Positions 33,182-43,231 of a DNA stretch of 64,000 bases are shown in pieces. The notes under the pieces are model-generated. The model worked only from the letters and a program-made list of their open reading frames with translations, searched no databases and was not told the DNA's origin. Origin of the DNA: Sistotremastrum niveocremeum HHB9708 (taxonomy: Eukaryota > Basidiomycota > Agaricomycetes > Sistotremastrales > Sistotremastraceae); assembly GCA_001630475.1 (NCBI GenBank), contig KV419405.1, forward strand, positions 559,841 to 623,840. The letters are read 5' to 3'. A program made the translations under genes and the position numbers. The stretch's first letter is position 1; every line of letters begins with the position of its first letter.

Positions 33182-34689
33182 TCACAATGTGAATGGTGGA
33201 CCACTTCTTTCTTCGGTTTGTTCGGTTTGTTCATCGACGGGTTCTTCCTTAAAACCTTTCGGCATCATAGCATTGGGTGCAGCTTTGTTCTTGCGCCGGA
33301 AGGTCCGACACATTTCAATCATGGGCACCCATTCAACGCCATCATGCGTGTTGACCCACTCAATGAAGCGCTCCTAATTAAAGATGAACTTAGATGTCGT
33401 CCCGTTTGACTTTCCATTGATGTCACTTACGAGCATGAGAAGGACATGTGGTCTACCGCTGACATCTGGATGAATAGTGATCGGGAAGATGAAATCTTCT
33501 TCTTCTCTATGAAAGACGTATTCAACTTCACCCCTTACAAAGCTGTGGATGATCGACAAACCTATAGCAGTATGTGAAAGTATCCTTCCACAATTGCTCA
33601 ACATCTCGTGAGTTGACCTAGGAGCATGCCGATATGAAACAGAACATCGAGACAAACGGGATGGCCACTCACCCAACCGTGCGAATTCGGCGAGCTCTTA
33701 ATGAACCTGGGGGCAAGTTAGGAGTGGACTTCCTTCAGTACGAAACTCACATCATCGGAGGCAAATCATCCAGATACCTGAGCCGCTGTGAGTTTAGATA
33801 CGGGGTTTGAAAGGAGAAATTATCCATACCAGTTCGCAGGAATCTCAACCAAACCGGTGTAGTTTCCCTTAGAGAGAGGTTTCATCCATGACGAAGCTTC
33901 TTTCTCGTACTGAATCTTATGCCAAGTATCCTGGTCCCGCAGATAATACGCTTGACAGTCGTGGGCCATATTCGAGTGATCGTATTCGATGCCTTTCGCA
34001 AGCAGCAATTCCGTCCCTTCTTTGCTAGTTTCCCACCATGGAGCAACACTTCCTTTCGGTGAAACGCCGTGGTTGAATTTCGTGAGAAGATCAAAGGTAT
34101 GGTCAAGGATATCCTTTTGCTGAGCAACGGTCATCGCTACTGGATTCTGGGAGTGCATATATGAGCATCGTACAAAATGCAGAAAGGTCATGGAGGACTT
34201 CGTGAGAATATCCATGAAGGCCACTGATAACAGCAACGTTATAATAACAGACGGCGAGGATAACGTGCAAGACTCACATCTCGTGCCCTGCGTCCCTGAC
34301 TGCTGCCATTTGCTCAGGAAATGTTTCCAAACTGTGGCCTAAGTTTCGATTAGCCGGGCTACGTCCAGTCAATCTGGGTCGTATACTAACCTGGAATGAA
34401 CCAAGTCGTGGTTATGCCATACTTCTTGAAGAGTTTCAGCAGTCGAGGGGTCCCCACCTCGCCCGCAAACATGCCCTTAGATCCAATAACATCAGATACG
34501 AAAGAAAGCTCAAGTAACAATCTTGTCTAACTCGAGAGATATCCAGAGGTGAATCTTCCCCTCCATATGACCCAAGCCTAAGCAGTCGTTATCTGAGTCG
34601 CTTCGGAGTTTCAGAGCAATCAGGGACGGCGCCTACCATCCGGCCACTGCGTCAACGTCGACACCAAAACCGACTTGGACCTTCCGCAT
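33182..34689 (-). CDS. Polysaccharide deacetylase family, PgdA (HP0310)-like
   Basis: NodB-fold, metal-dependent amidohydrolase. The minus-strand start is [24 protein letters not shown], whose Asp is a metal ligand. Then come [41 protein letters not shown] (the HxxxH metal site, with an intron after HE), [60 protein letters not shown] and [15 protein letters not shown]. The C-terminus is charged. This order follows the Helicobacter PgdA subgroup rather than classical fungal chitin deacetylases, and there is no signal peptide, so it should be cytosolic. Fungi lack peptidoglycan, so the substrate is likely a small amide or imide (inference). At least eight introns are present; no damage was seen. 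Confidence 0.85.
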
Positions 34690-34923
34690 TGTCGCTGCTG
34701 ATAAGTAGCTGAGCCGTGGGACGAGTGTAAAGGCTCATGCGGACAGACGAAATTGATAAAGATAAAGATCACGTGATACAATAAAATCTATCGTGCGAGA
34801 GAAAAAAAGCAAAAGTAGAAATACAAGTTCGCGAGCGTGAAGGCAGGGATGGAGGTAATCGTGAGAGTGGCATGAAGAGTGCCACGTCTTTTTGAATGGA
34901 TATCGTTGGCCAGAGTGAAACCA

Positions 34924-35736
34924 TCATAACAAGTCGAAGTCGTCGAGCTGTTCGGAGCGCCCGTTAGGAGGGAGATAAGAGGGGAAAAGAACGCTGTATG
35001 TACCTCGTCGTTGTATTGCATAACGGTCCGTTTCAGCTTGGACGTGTCAACCCAGGTGACAAAGTCTTCCATGTGCCTGGCGGAAATGAACATACAGCAT
35101 GGGACACGGAGGAGTAAAACAGTACCTTGTCACCAAGTATGCAGGGTCTGAGATGGTATCTGGTCCGACCCGTACATGACCTTGTTCAATGAATTTTACA
35201 GCCTGTTGGGGCGTTAGGACGACTCGAAATGTGAGATGTGACTTTTACATACCGCGCTAACTGTTTCTGTCATCTTTGACATGCACATGACTACAGCCAA
35301 TCTTCGCCGACAGAATGCAGCTACGGTTAGTTTGTTCTCCACATCACTCAGTTTTGCCGTCGAGTTTATGACGCCCATGTCAAAAAGTTTCGAGAGCATT
35401 TGCCCTTCCATTTTTGACCGAAACGGATCCTGGGCAGGCAAAAGGGATATCCTATGTGCAAAGCCCCGTAGTCCGCCGCATAGCTTGTTGTATCTGGCAG
35501 ATAGTTGAGCTCCAGACGGCGTCTAGGGATGAGGAAAAAATTACAGACTTGTGGTAGTCTTCCCGGTCTTGGATGTGGTACCGTCGCATGACCTTGATTT
35601 CTCGAAGATTCGCATCTTGTTTCCACTTGAAAAACGAGTTACGAGAGCGAACATTGGAAGGCTTTTAGAGACTCACGTTCAGGAAATCTACTTTTTTGAG
35701 GAGTTTTTTCTCGTGGTGCTTGAATTGGCGGACCAT
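34924..35736 (-). CDS. imp3: U3 snoRNP protein IMP3
   Basis: Nucleolar S4-domain protein that helps U3 snoRNA pair with pre-rRNA for 18S maturation. The minus-strand start [21 protein letters not shown] matches the family start. Further exons give [15 protein letters not shown]-type sequence, [89 protein letters not shown] and the terminal YNDELDDFDLL. About 185 residues, usual for IMP3. It is head-to-head with the Gln-rich gene, about 280 bases apart. Confidence 0.93.
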
Positions 35737-36018
35737 GGCTTGGATGAAGTCAGCGGAGTTCCGGAAGCAAAGCTCGCCTGTTCAGATCTCCGCATCGCCC
35801 ACGACAGCTCGCAGCAACACCGACCCTTGTGCATCCGCTCACATTTTGTCGTCGTCGTCGGCGACGTCGGACAAGCAGCATTGTGCATTGCATTCGTTGT
35901 CTGTTTCCAGCCGGCACTTGCTCTCTCTCTCCTCGCCACCTCAGTCACTCACCTCGTACCCCTTTAACCCCTCCTCAGGGCCTGATAGAGCACCACTCGG
36001 CTCCTGGACGCCATTGCC

Positions 36019-37545
36019 ATGTCCGCTATTCAGTCACATACTCAAATTGCGCCTACATTCGAGGCTTCACTGAATGTCGACACTCGCAACGTGCCCTTGA
36101 GCCTCCAACAACAACAACCACGGCAATTTCCTCACTCGATGGGTGGTCCCCAAACGATGATGTTTCCGAATGCCACCCAACAACAGTTCATGCAATCTCA
36201 GCATTCCATCCAATCTGTACAACAACAACAATCTGCAGCACGAGCGCAAGGCATGGGGCCGTTGGCAGGCTCTAGAGGTCCAATGGGTCCTTCTCCTGCA
36301 GGCGCCCAATCTAATCAAGCACAGAGTTTGACCAACGGGCCAGCCCAGTTCAATTCAATGGAGCCTCGAGATATGGCGAATCTTATGATGCAGAACTCAG
36401 GCGGTTCGATGACCATGCCGATGAGTGGCCTGCCTTCTCAGGCCCCTTTCCCGTCAGCATTGGTGGCACAGAGCCAGGGACCCATCCAAGGTCCGGCTAT
36501 GCAACGTCGAATGGCTGTTAATCCACAAGGCACCTCGATAGGTGTTTCTCATACTGCTTCACAACGACACACCCCGATGAACATCGCGTCCCAAGGGATG
36601 GGCATTGGGATGGGGCTCGGTCCCGCAACCTCATTGCCCATAAGAACTCAGACAGCGGCTCCCCAACAGATGGGCCAATCCATGCGAATCCCTCAGAATG
36701 TTCAGAATGTTCCGAACATGCAGAACATACAACAGGCTGATCTCCAAAGGATGTTTGCGCAACAGCAACAGCAACAGGGTTCTCCTGCTCTACGAGCCCA
36801 GCAGCGACCTGTTGGCCAAGGGCAGCAAGTGCAAGCTTTTCAGCAACACTTTGCTGCCGCTGAAATGGCGACACAGAATGGGCTTGTTCGTCCAATGTCG
36901 ACGCAGCCGACAGGGCAGCGCATGATACCGCAGGGGGGACAATCAATGCCTCACCACCCTGGCCATATGGTCAACTCACAGCAGTTTGTCAATGTATCTG
37001 TGAGTGCACGAGCACCAAATTCATCGGCGCAACATCTTGTGCCATCTCTCAACCAACCACCGGTACTCGCCCAAGCAAATCCGGCAGCATTGCAGTCGAT
37101 GCAGCAGAGAACCCGTACTCCATATCAGGCAGGCCTTTCGACGCCATCTTTAGTCCATGCCACGCACCACCCTCGACCGCAATCGTCCCATGCATCCCCG
37201 CCCAGTCGCCCTCCTTCGCATGCAGGTACGCCAGTCCTGGCGTCGGCGAGTGCGCCGAACGGGGTTCCAATGCGAGCACAACAGTCTACTCCTGAAGTTT
37301 TCCCCGGAGGCTCTAATACCATCTTCCAAAACGCTCTATCTCATAACAATGGCGCGCGTATGCCACAGAATGATCCTTCACCTACGCAATATCGCTTTGA
37401 TCGACCATCAACAACCGGTCCTTCCGGCGTTCAAACCCATCTTCAGAGTCCCTCGCAGCAGCATCAGGCCGTCGCACGGGGGCAGCAGCCGGCATTTCTT
37501 CCTAAGATAGGGGTCAAACAATTCCCGCTACATGTCGGAGTTTGA
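36019..37545 (+). CDS. Gln/Met/Pro-rich low-complexity protein, 3' end inside a transposon
   Basis: One open exon of 508 codons begins MSAIQSHTQIAPTFEASLNVDTRNVPLSLQ. Its composition is dominated by Gln, Met, Pro, Ser and Asn with short poly-Gln runs, typical of disordered regions in chromatin-remodelling or Mediator subunits; I see no folded domain. The last 14 residues (after PAFLP) and the stop codon come from the left inverted repeat of the element at 37505-38101. The natural protein was therefore probably longer and has lost its C-terminus, which may have held the defining domain. It could still be expressed as a truncated protein. Confidence 0.65.
   Translation: MSAIQSHTQIAPTFEASLNVDTRNVPLSLQQQQPRQFPHSMGGPQTMMFPNATQQQFMQSQHSIQSVQQQQSAARAQGMGPLAGSRGPMGPSPAGAQSNQAQSLTNGPAQFNSMEPRDMANLMMQNSGGSMTMPMSGLPSQAPFPSALVAQSQGPIQGPAMQRRMAVNPQGTSIGVSHTASQRHTPMNIASQGMGIGMGLGPATSLPIRTQTAAPQQMGQSMRIPQNVQNVPNMQNIQQADLQRMFAQQQQQQGSPALRAQQRPVGQGQQVQAFQQHFAAAEMATQNGLVRPMSTQPTGQRMIPQGGQSMPHHPGHMVNSQQFVNVSVSARAPNSSAQHLVPSLNQPPVLAQANPAALQSMQQRTRTPYQAGLSTPSLVHATHHPRPQSSHASPPSRPPSHAGTPVLASASAPNGVPMRAQQSTPEVFPGGSNTIFQNALSHNNGARMPQNDPSPTQYRFDRPSTTGPSGVQTHLQSPSQQHQAVARGQQPAFLPKIGVKQFPLHVGV
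37505..37531 (+). repeat. Left terminal inverted repeat of the 597-bp element
   Basis: Begins AGATAGGGGTCAAACAA and ends CCGCTAC. It pairs with the right repeat at 38075-38101, 23 of 27 positions matching. Confidence 0.87.
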
Positions 37546-38074
37546 AATTGAGATTATGTAAGCGGCCAAATTCTCGAGGAGGAAAACCTCGGTGGCTCGA
37601 AATTGTCTGAAACCATCGAAAAAAATTGTTCAAAAATTGGGTAAAATATTCAAGATCTTGTGAAAGCAAGACACATGCCTCTATGCTATCCCGACGTATC
37701 AAGTGAAGTGGCTAAAGACATACGACTGTAGCGCCAGGGCTGCACCTGGGAACCGAGAAAGTAGACGAGTTGACGTGACGGTCACATGCTTGATATGGAA
37801 AAGCGCCCGTCTAAGCGAGTCACGTGCATGATTTGTCAGCGGCCAAAATCCCCAAGAAAAATTTCCAACTTTTGGAAACTGCTCGTCCCATACTCAGTTG
37901 GGGATTTGGAGCATAATTGGAAAATCGAATATTTCTTGACCAAAAACGATTATTTTCTCGACATCATTGCATCAGTTGGAAACTCTCGACGTCCGCAATC
38001 GTTTGATGTGTTCATATTAGCGTTTGGTAACCAAAGTGTGAGTGGATACGAGTTGTCGGAATTGGTCGGCTAAA

Positions 38075-38101
38075 GTAGCGGAAGTTGTTTGTCCCCTATC
38101 T
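38075..38101 (-). repeat. Right terminal inverted repeat of the 597-bp element
   Basis: On the minus strand it begins AGATAGGGGACAAACAAC and ends CCGCTAC. It is followed on the plus strand by the TA flank. Confidence 0.87.
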
Positions 38102-38116
38102 TATGAACAAACTCAC

Positions 38117-38450
38117 TGCGTTCATTCGCAAACCACACCTTCCCCTCAACTTTGATCGGTGTTGCAATCTTCTTCGGTACTCTCAAAGTCACAGGCTGGG
38201 GCGTATTGATAGAATTATAATCTCGAATAACGTCGGGGCCTCCTTCAGGTATCGCATCCGCGCGAATTTCACGCTCTCTGCGTCCCTGAGGGTTTTTGGG
38301 AAGTGAAGCTAGAGCACCAGAACTGAATGGCGATAGAACGTCTGCCATGGCATGCCATGATCTTCGGATGAGACCATCAGAGCTTTGGGAGTTCCTGTCA
38401 CCGTTCATGGTAGCGAAGTCGCTTTGTCGAAGCCGGGGTCCATTCGACAT
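38117..38450 (-). pseudogene. VTC1/DUF202-like gene cut after its first exon
   Basis: Minus-strand exon of 334 bases starting MSNGPRLRQSDFATMNGD. It reads into LRVPKKIATPIKVEGKVWFANER and ends, in phase 1, at a good donor (GTGAGT at 38116). The KVxxKVWFANERT stretch is the entry to the three-helix DUF202/VTC1 membrane domain of the vacuolar transporter chaperone, which makes polyphosphate. The following exon with the expected W-x-x-W-L helix is absent: 13 bases into the intron lies the 597-bp element, and beyond it is the unrelated Gln-rich gene. Without splicing the frame stops in the element. The gene is thus a fragment. It shares a ~260-base divergent promoter with SIS1. Confidence 0.75.
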
Positions 38451-38708
38451 TTTCAGCTATAGCCTAGATTAGATGAAGCGCACGTGTGTGGAAGCCGGAA
38501 GGCAGCAGGGACACATAGAGCCAAATAGATGCCAGCAACCGCCAAAGAAGGCCAAACTGGGATTGATCCTTGACATCATCGGGATCATTCTATGAGATTC
38601 TAGCATGATCAGGAATGGCCTCGACTGCAGGACTTGCTTTTAAGCCGACGCTCTGCACGCCACCGCTGGCAGCTACAGCGCTTTACCTTCTCAAACACTC
38701 TTTACATT
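38451..38708. promoter_or_regulatory. Divergent promoter, VTC1-like fragment / SIS1, with possible heat-shock element
   Basis: About 260 bases. Around 38588 the segment ATTCT-ATGAG-ATTCT followed two units later by GGAAT has spaced TTC/GAA units like a gapped heat-shock element, which would suit a DnaJ gene. The match is imperfect, so this is tentative. Confidence 0.35.
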
Positions 38709-39992
38709 ATGGGCAAGGATTATTACAAGCTTCTCGGTGTCTCGAAGGATGCTAGCGACGACGAGATCAAGAAAGCCTACAAGAAGCAGGCTTTGAAATG
38801 GCATCCTGATCGAAACGCTGGAAATACTGAAGCAGCTAGCAAGAAATTCAAAGAGGTATGTATACATTGAGGTCTTCTACAACAGCTGGGCCATGGAACT
38901 GATATCTTCTTGTTTGTAGATCTCAGAAGCATACGAAGTTCTTAGTGACAAGAACAAACGTGCCGTCTTTGATCAGTTTGGAGAGGATGGTCTCAAGGCA
39001 GGTGGTGGTGGCGGTGGTCCATCACCAGGTGCCTCATCGTTCGGAGCTGGTGGCTTCCCTAGCGCAGGCTTCAGCTCGTTCCCTGGTGGAGGAGGACAGA
39101 CCTTCACATTCACGTCAAGTGGTGGTGGTCCTGGCATGTCAGGCTTCTCGGGCTTCTCACCCTCAGACCCTAATGACATCTTTGCGTAAGTTCTTATTTC
39201 GTTTCATATACTTGTCTTTTTTGCTAATGGTATTGTAGGTCGTTCATGAAGAGTATGGGGGGCATGGGGGGCATGGGAGGCAGCATGTTTGACGACGACG
39301 ATGACATGTCTGGCGGCTTCGGACGATCAGGGTTCACATCGTTCGGGGGTATGCCTGGAAGCATGCCTGGCGGAGGATCTCCCCGGACTGCAAATCGTAA
39401 ACGACCTGCCTCACCATCATCACCCGCATCCAACAATCCCTCACAACCCAGTGAAATCGTTAAGCCTCTCAATGTCTCATTAGAGGAGCTATTCGCTGGC
39501 ACGACCAAGCATTTGAAGATTGGCCGAAAGCTATACGGAGGTGGAACCGAAGACAAAGTTCTGGAGATCGTCGTTCACCCTGGCTGGAAGAGCGGAACTC
39601 GTATTAAATTCCCTCGTGCTGGTAACGAGACCGGACCAAACGGCGAGGCACAGGATCTCGTATTCGTCGTCGAAGAAAAGTCACATCCTCGATTCAAACG
39701 AGAAGGATCCGATCTCGTTGTATCAGTGCCGTTACCACTTGTGGACGCTCTCGCTGGCCCCCAGACGAGTAGGCGTACAGTGGAGGGTATCGATGGGAAG
39801 ACTTTGACGATATCGGTGCCGTCAGGTGTCGTCAAGCCAGGAGCGGAGACTCGAGTGTCAGGAGAAGGCATGCCAATTCGGAAAGAGGGGGTAGCATCGA
39901 GGCGGGGTGACCTGATAGTGAAGTGGGATATTACATTCCCAGAGAAACTAACACCCGCACAAAAGGAGGGTGTTCGAAAAGTATTAGGATAG
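38709..39992 (+). CDS. sis1: Class B J-protein, SIS1/DNAJB1 type
   Basis: Hsp70 co-chaperone of cytosol and nucleus. Exons 38709-38855, 38920-39185 and 39239-39992 give 388 residues. The J domain ([38 protein letters not shown]) includes HPD. A Gly/Phe-rich and Gly/Met-rich linker follows ([17 protein letters not shown]), with no zinc finger, which makes it class B. The C-terminal client-binding domains contain [56 protein letters not shown] and [16 protein letters not shown]. Length and order match yeast Sis1. The ATG is the first codon of the canonical J domain, so the start is secure. Confidence 0.96.
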
Positions 39993-41241
39993 AAGATCAT
40001 GCATCATGTTCCAATGTAACAATAGGTTCCTCGCAATAGTAACTTCCTGTATTTTTATTGTACTTGAAAGTCACGCCATTCTATTGGATCCGTCCAAGTT
40101 CCTGGGCCAGGGCTCAGGGGACTTAACGTCGGCGTTACTCGGCGTGCCTGATTCGACGGAAGTAAAATCAAGCGCTCTGACGTGTATACTTTGTTTAAGT
40201 CACCGGATGCTCGAACTAGCTAGTGCCCACGCTACCACATGTTGCTCGAATCCGTCCACTCTGCTCAAGACACAACCCATCTCACTGCCCCTCCAACTCG
40301 TCTTGACTAACTTACCGGTGTCGTTCGGTACTCCGCATCCCTATATCATACCTTGATCATACCGATTTGAATGGCATCTCCGTAGTACCATGGGCATATT
40401 CGCCTACCGAGCCACTTCTTGTTGACCCTGCACATTTCCCTATCAAAATCGCAGTACCGGCTCAATTTCTGATCAGGGCCGCAATCAATCTCCCTATTTC
40501 ACGAAGATAGGCCGAACACGAGTTCGGCAGAGTCTACATATCGGAATGAAGACACGATAGCCCACATCCAGGCCCTTCTTCGATTATTAATATGTTCCAA
40601 TGGCATCACACGCATTGGACCCTTCTCGTCTTCGTCCTACCTCACTTATCAAACATCATTCGGAACATCACGGGCAATCTCAATTCACTGAACTCGGGCC
40701 CATATCCGTCGGCGCCTCATTGCGAGCTCTATTCCAGGATAGTGCTGAGGCAGCAACTGGATATTCTCATCGAGGCGATGTGTTCTTGTTCGACTGGCGC
40801 CCTCGGTGATGGCACTAATCACTGTCGATCACACCGTGGAGGCAAAGGGAAGCCTCGCTTAAGCCCGGGCGCTCCCCTCGATTATGCTTGCAGATCTCTG
40901 TTTGTTTATGGAATGATAGGCCGGAATTCCCTGCTTTTGGGCGCTCCCGCACTTCCGCTGCTGACGTGTGTCATTTCACTTTGAAACTGCTTCCAGGTTC
41001 TCATAGAGATAGCTCTATCTTCGGTATAAGGATTAGTTCCGGGAAACTGTCCCGACTTCCGCAGCATTACAAGCCTTGCCAGTCTAAGGACATTGGGATT
41101 ACCTTTTGTTGGTCGAGGAACTGAAACAGGGACATGCATTCTTAATCAAAATGTGTACTGCATTCTTATTAACTCTCTTGGTAAGGGGAAGGGTGGCGAG
41201 ACTGAAGATCCGATGTGAAATAGCACAGTCACGCAATGTTC
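39993..41241. other. Long stretch without a recognised gene
   Basis: About 1.25 kb between convergent genes, much more than 3' UTRs need. Plus-strand frames near 40006-40356, continued in another frame to about 40510 and again near 40600-40809, have coding-like composition (for example PVSFGTPHPYIIP). None matches a family I know, and no splice pattern links them. It may be decayed coding sequence. Confidence 0.35.
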
Positions 41242-41872
41242 TCATGCAGATTCAATTTCCTCGACATATTTCTTGGATTCGGCACTGTCGTTGGATTTGA
41301 GGATCTGATTGACGCCACCATCCGAAATGAGCGTCTGCATTCCGGACTCGAATCGAAGCCGTTTCTCACCTCGACAAGACGATCGACGTATTTGGCAAAC
41401 GCCTCTTCCTTCGATGTGCCTTTAACCTTGTCCCAAGCGTCCCTATAGCGATTCGCAGAGGATGAAGCGAACGTTAGCAGAATGATAGCGACCTCTTCCG
41501 AATTGTTCCGAACGCACCATTTGGCTTTGCCGACGAAGTCAAGAAGACCTGGACGGGAAGTGTTTACATCGCCCACGGTTGCTGAACGAAAGATCAAATC
41601 AGGATCGAGTAAGTGTGCCATAGGAGCGCCATACCTTGCTTGTAGTAGCTATAGAACTAAGCAGACGTTTCGTTGAGCCGATCTTGGATCCGATGGGAAA
41701 AGATCACTGTCAGGAGACATACGAAGAGTTTATCGTCTTGCGAGGGCTGGACGGGTCCATCCTTGGGCAGGTTTTGGACCTATTTCAAGATTGAGACCAA
41801 CTGCGCCACGTCAGATCATGTGAATTATACGCGTACGATGCTGACGGCTTTATCAAACTTGACTTGAGACAT
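41242..41872 (-). CDS. Acyl-CoA-binding protein
   Basis: Small cytosolic carrier of long-chain acyl-CoA. Six minus-strand exons join into 104 residues: MSQVKFDKAVSI, VQNLPKDGPVQPSQDDKLF, FYSYYKQ, ATVGDVNTSRPGLLDFVGKAKW, DAWDKVKGTSKEEAFAKYVDRLVE, ILKSNDSAESKKYVEEIESA. The ACBP hallmarks FYxYYKQATxGDxNxxRPG and KxKWDAW are complete, including the Tyr and Lys residues that bind CoA. Introns are 50-75 bases, long relative to the small exons. The family length is ~87-105 residues, so the gene is whole. Confidence 0.95.
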
Positions 41873-43231
41873 GGGTATGCAAAGGATAGGGATGTGAGGC
41901 CGGACAATGCCGCACCAACGCAGATGGAGTCAGCTTCCCCAACGAAACGGACGGAGGATAATCACGTTATCGATCGTCCATGGCGATTGGAACCCCAAGA
42001 GTTAGAGTGGTCACTGTTATACGCGAGGGGCAGGACTAAAAGTTTGATTTGACGGGATTATCTTATCTTGATCAAATTTTGCCGCCCAACGTCGCGTCGA
42101 GCCCCGCGGCGCTAGAGACGATGAGCCTTCCCGAGTGACTCGAGGAATAGAATGGCCGATGTGACAACAAGTTGTTCACGGAAATGCGTGGGAGTGGGAT
42201 ATTATGGAAAGTGGTAATGTAAATGGGTATCGCAACATTCCGAAAGAGACTGAATGGGCATGATAGGGAGATGTCTTGGAAAGGTCTTGAAGCACGCATG
42301 TTTCTTGTCAGGGCCATCGTGACCGGCCTTATCGCCGCCCGCGCAGTCGGAGTCGCCTCACCGAGTTTGGTCAGCTGATGTTCGGATATTGCAGTAGTGG
42401 GACAGGGTCCTGGGTTGTGGATGTCGAGACAAGGACGCAGCTGGGGATAAGAGATACTGGTATCGTACCAAGCATGTATGCATTTAGTCGAGAGGGGTCG
42501 AAAACCGGGAGATTGCACCTCAGGATAGGAGGGAATACAGAAGGTCAGAAGGCAGAAGTGTAATGTGCTCATCGCTGAACAGATGACGGCAGGCCAGGCC
42601 ATTCTGTCAGGGCGCAAGGGCTCGGATCCGTCGCGGACACTATACGAAGCTGGCGGAAGCATTTTCTAGTGACAAGAGCGATCGCAGGGCCGTCCTGGGC
42701 TTAGCGTAGGTCATCAGGCGACCTTCTCCTGACCATCTCCACATTCTGCAAAAATAAGCTATGCGCGCAGAAGCAGTCCCAGAGCGAGACCGAGTGGTGA
42801 TAGAGAGGCCTTGTCCAACTCTTGCCACTTTTGTGTCAAAAGCTTCATTCCCTTCAGGGGCAAAAACGCCACAATGCCGAACTTGGAACATGACCATATA
42901 TAGGCATACCATTCGAGGGTGTTGGAGGCCTCCGTGATTCACCCGCTTCTCTGAAACACAGAAATACTATTGGCTTCGTTGCTATTTCTCTTCTCCTTTT
43001 TGTTCCACTGCTCTTCTCATGTCACCACTGGCAACACAAAGCATCGCAAACAATAACATCGATCATGATTACGTGAGCCATTTCATGCTCCGACACGCTC
43101 GTCCAACGACTGCACGACAACAACCTCTGTGACGCGCATTCTACAACTAAGAGGGACTGGTTGCCACTGTACATCTTCTTCCCAACCACGCTCTTTCCAT
43201 CATAGTCCAAGTCCCATCGTTCGAGGACACG
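41873..43231. other. Long stretch without a recognised gene
   Basis: About 1.36 kb between divergent genes (ACBP and the PH-domain gene). A 196-codon minus-strand frame (42072-42662) and a 100-codon one (42640-42942) are open, but their sequence has no motif, no convincing splice structure and a composition unlike the neighbouring genes. Probably upstream regulatory sequence or decayed DNA. Confidence 0.4.

Larger units (their letters stand above)
37503..38103. mobile_element. 597-bp TA-flanked inverted-repeat element (MITE-like, Tc1/mariner-type target)
   Basis: The element spans 37505-38101 and is flanked by TA on each side. Its ends are 27-base imperfect inverted repeats starting AGATAGGGG, with four mismatches. 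The inside has no long open frame or transposase motif, so it is a non-autonomous DNA transposon. An internal motif AGCGGCCAAA occurs near both 37561 and 37838 in the same orientation. The TA flanks fit Tc1/mariner/pogo-type integration. The left flank lies inside the Gln-rich gene, and the right flank lies 13 bases inside the first intron of a VTC1-like gene on the other strand. Confidence 0.85.

Noticed and set aside
36080-36800. Poly-Gln runs as an expanded trinucleotide repeat
   Set aside because: Runs are short (at most six Gln) and interrupted; ordinary low-complexity transcription-factor-like sequence.
38588-38620. Definite heat-shock element before SIS1
   Set aside because: Only some five-base units match TTC/GAA spacing, so it is listed only as tentative.
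42072-42662. 196-codon open minus-strand frame upstream of ACBP
   Set aside because: No recognisable motif and no supporting intron/exon pattern; it sits where promoter DNA of divergent genes is expected.
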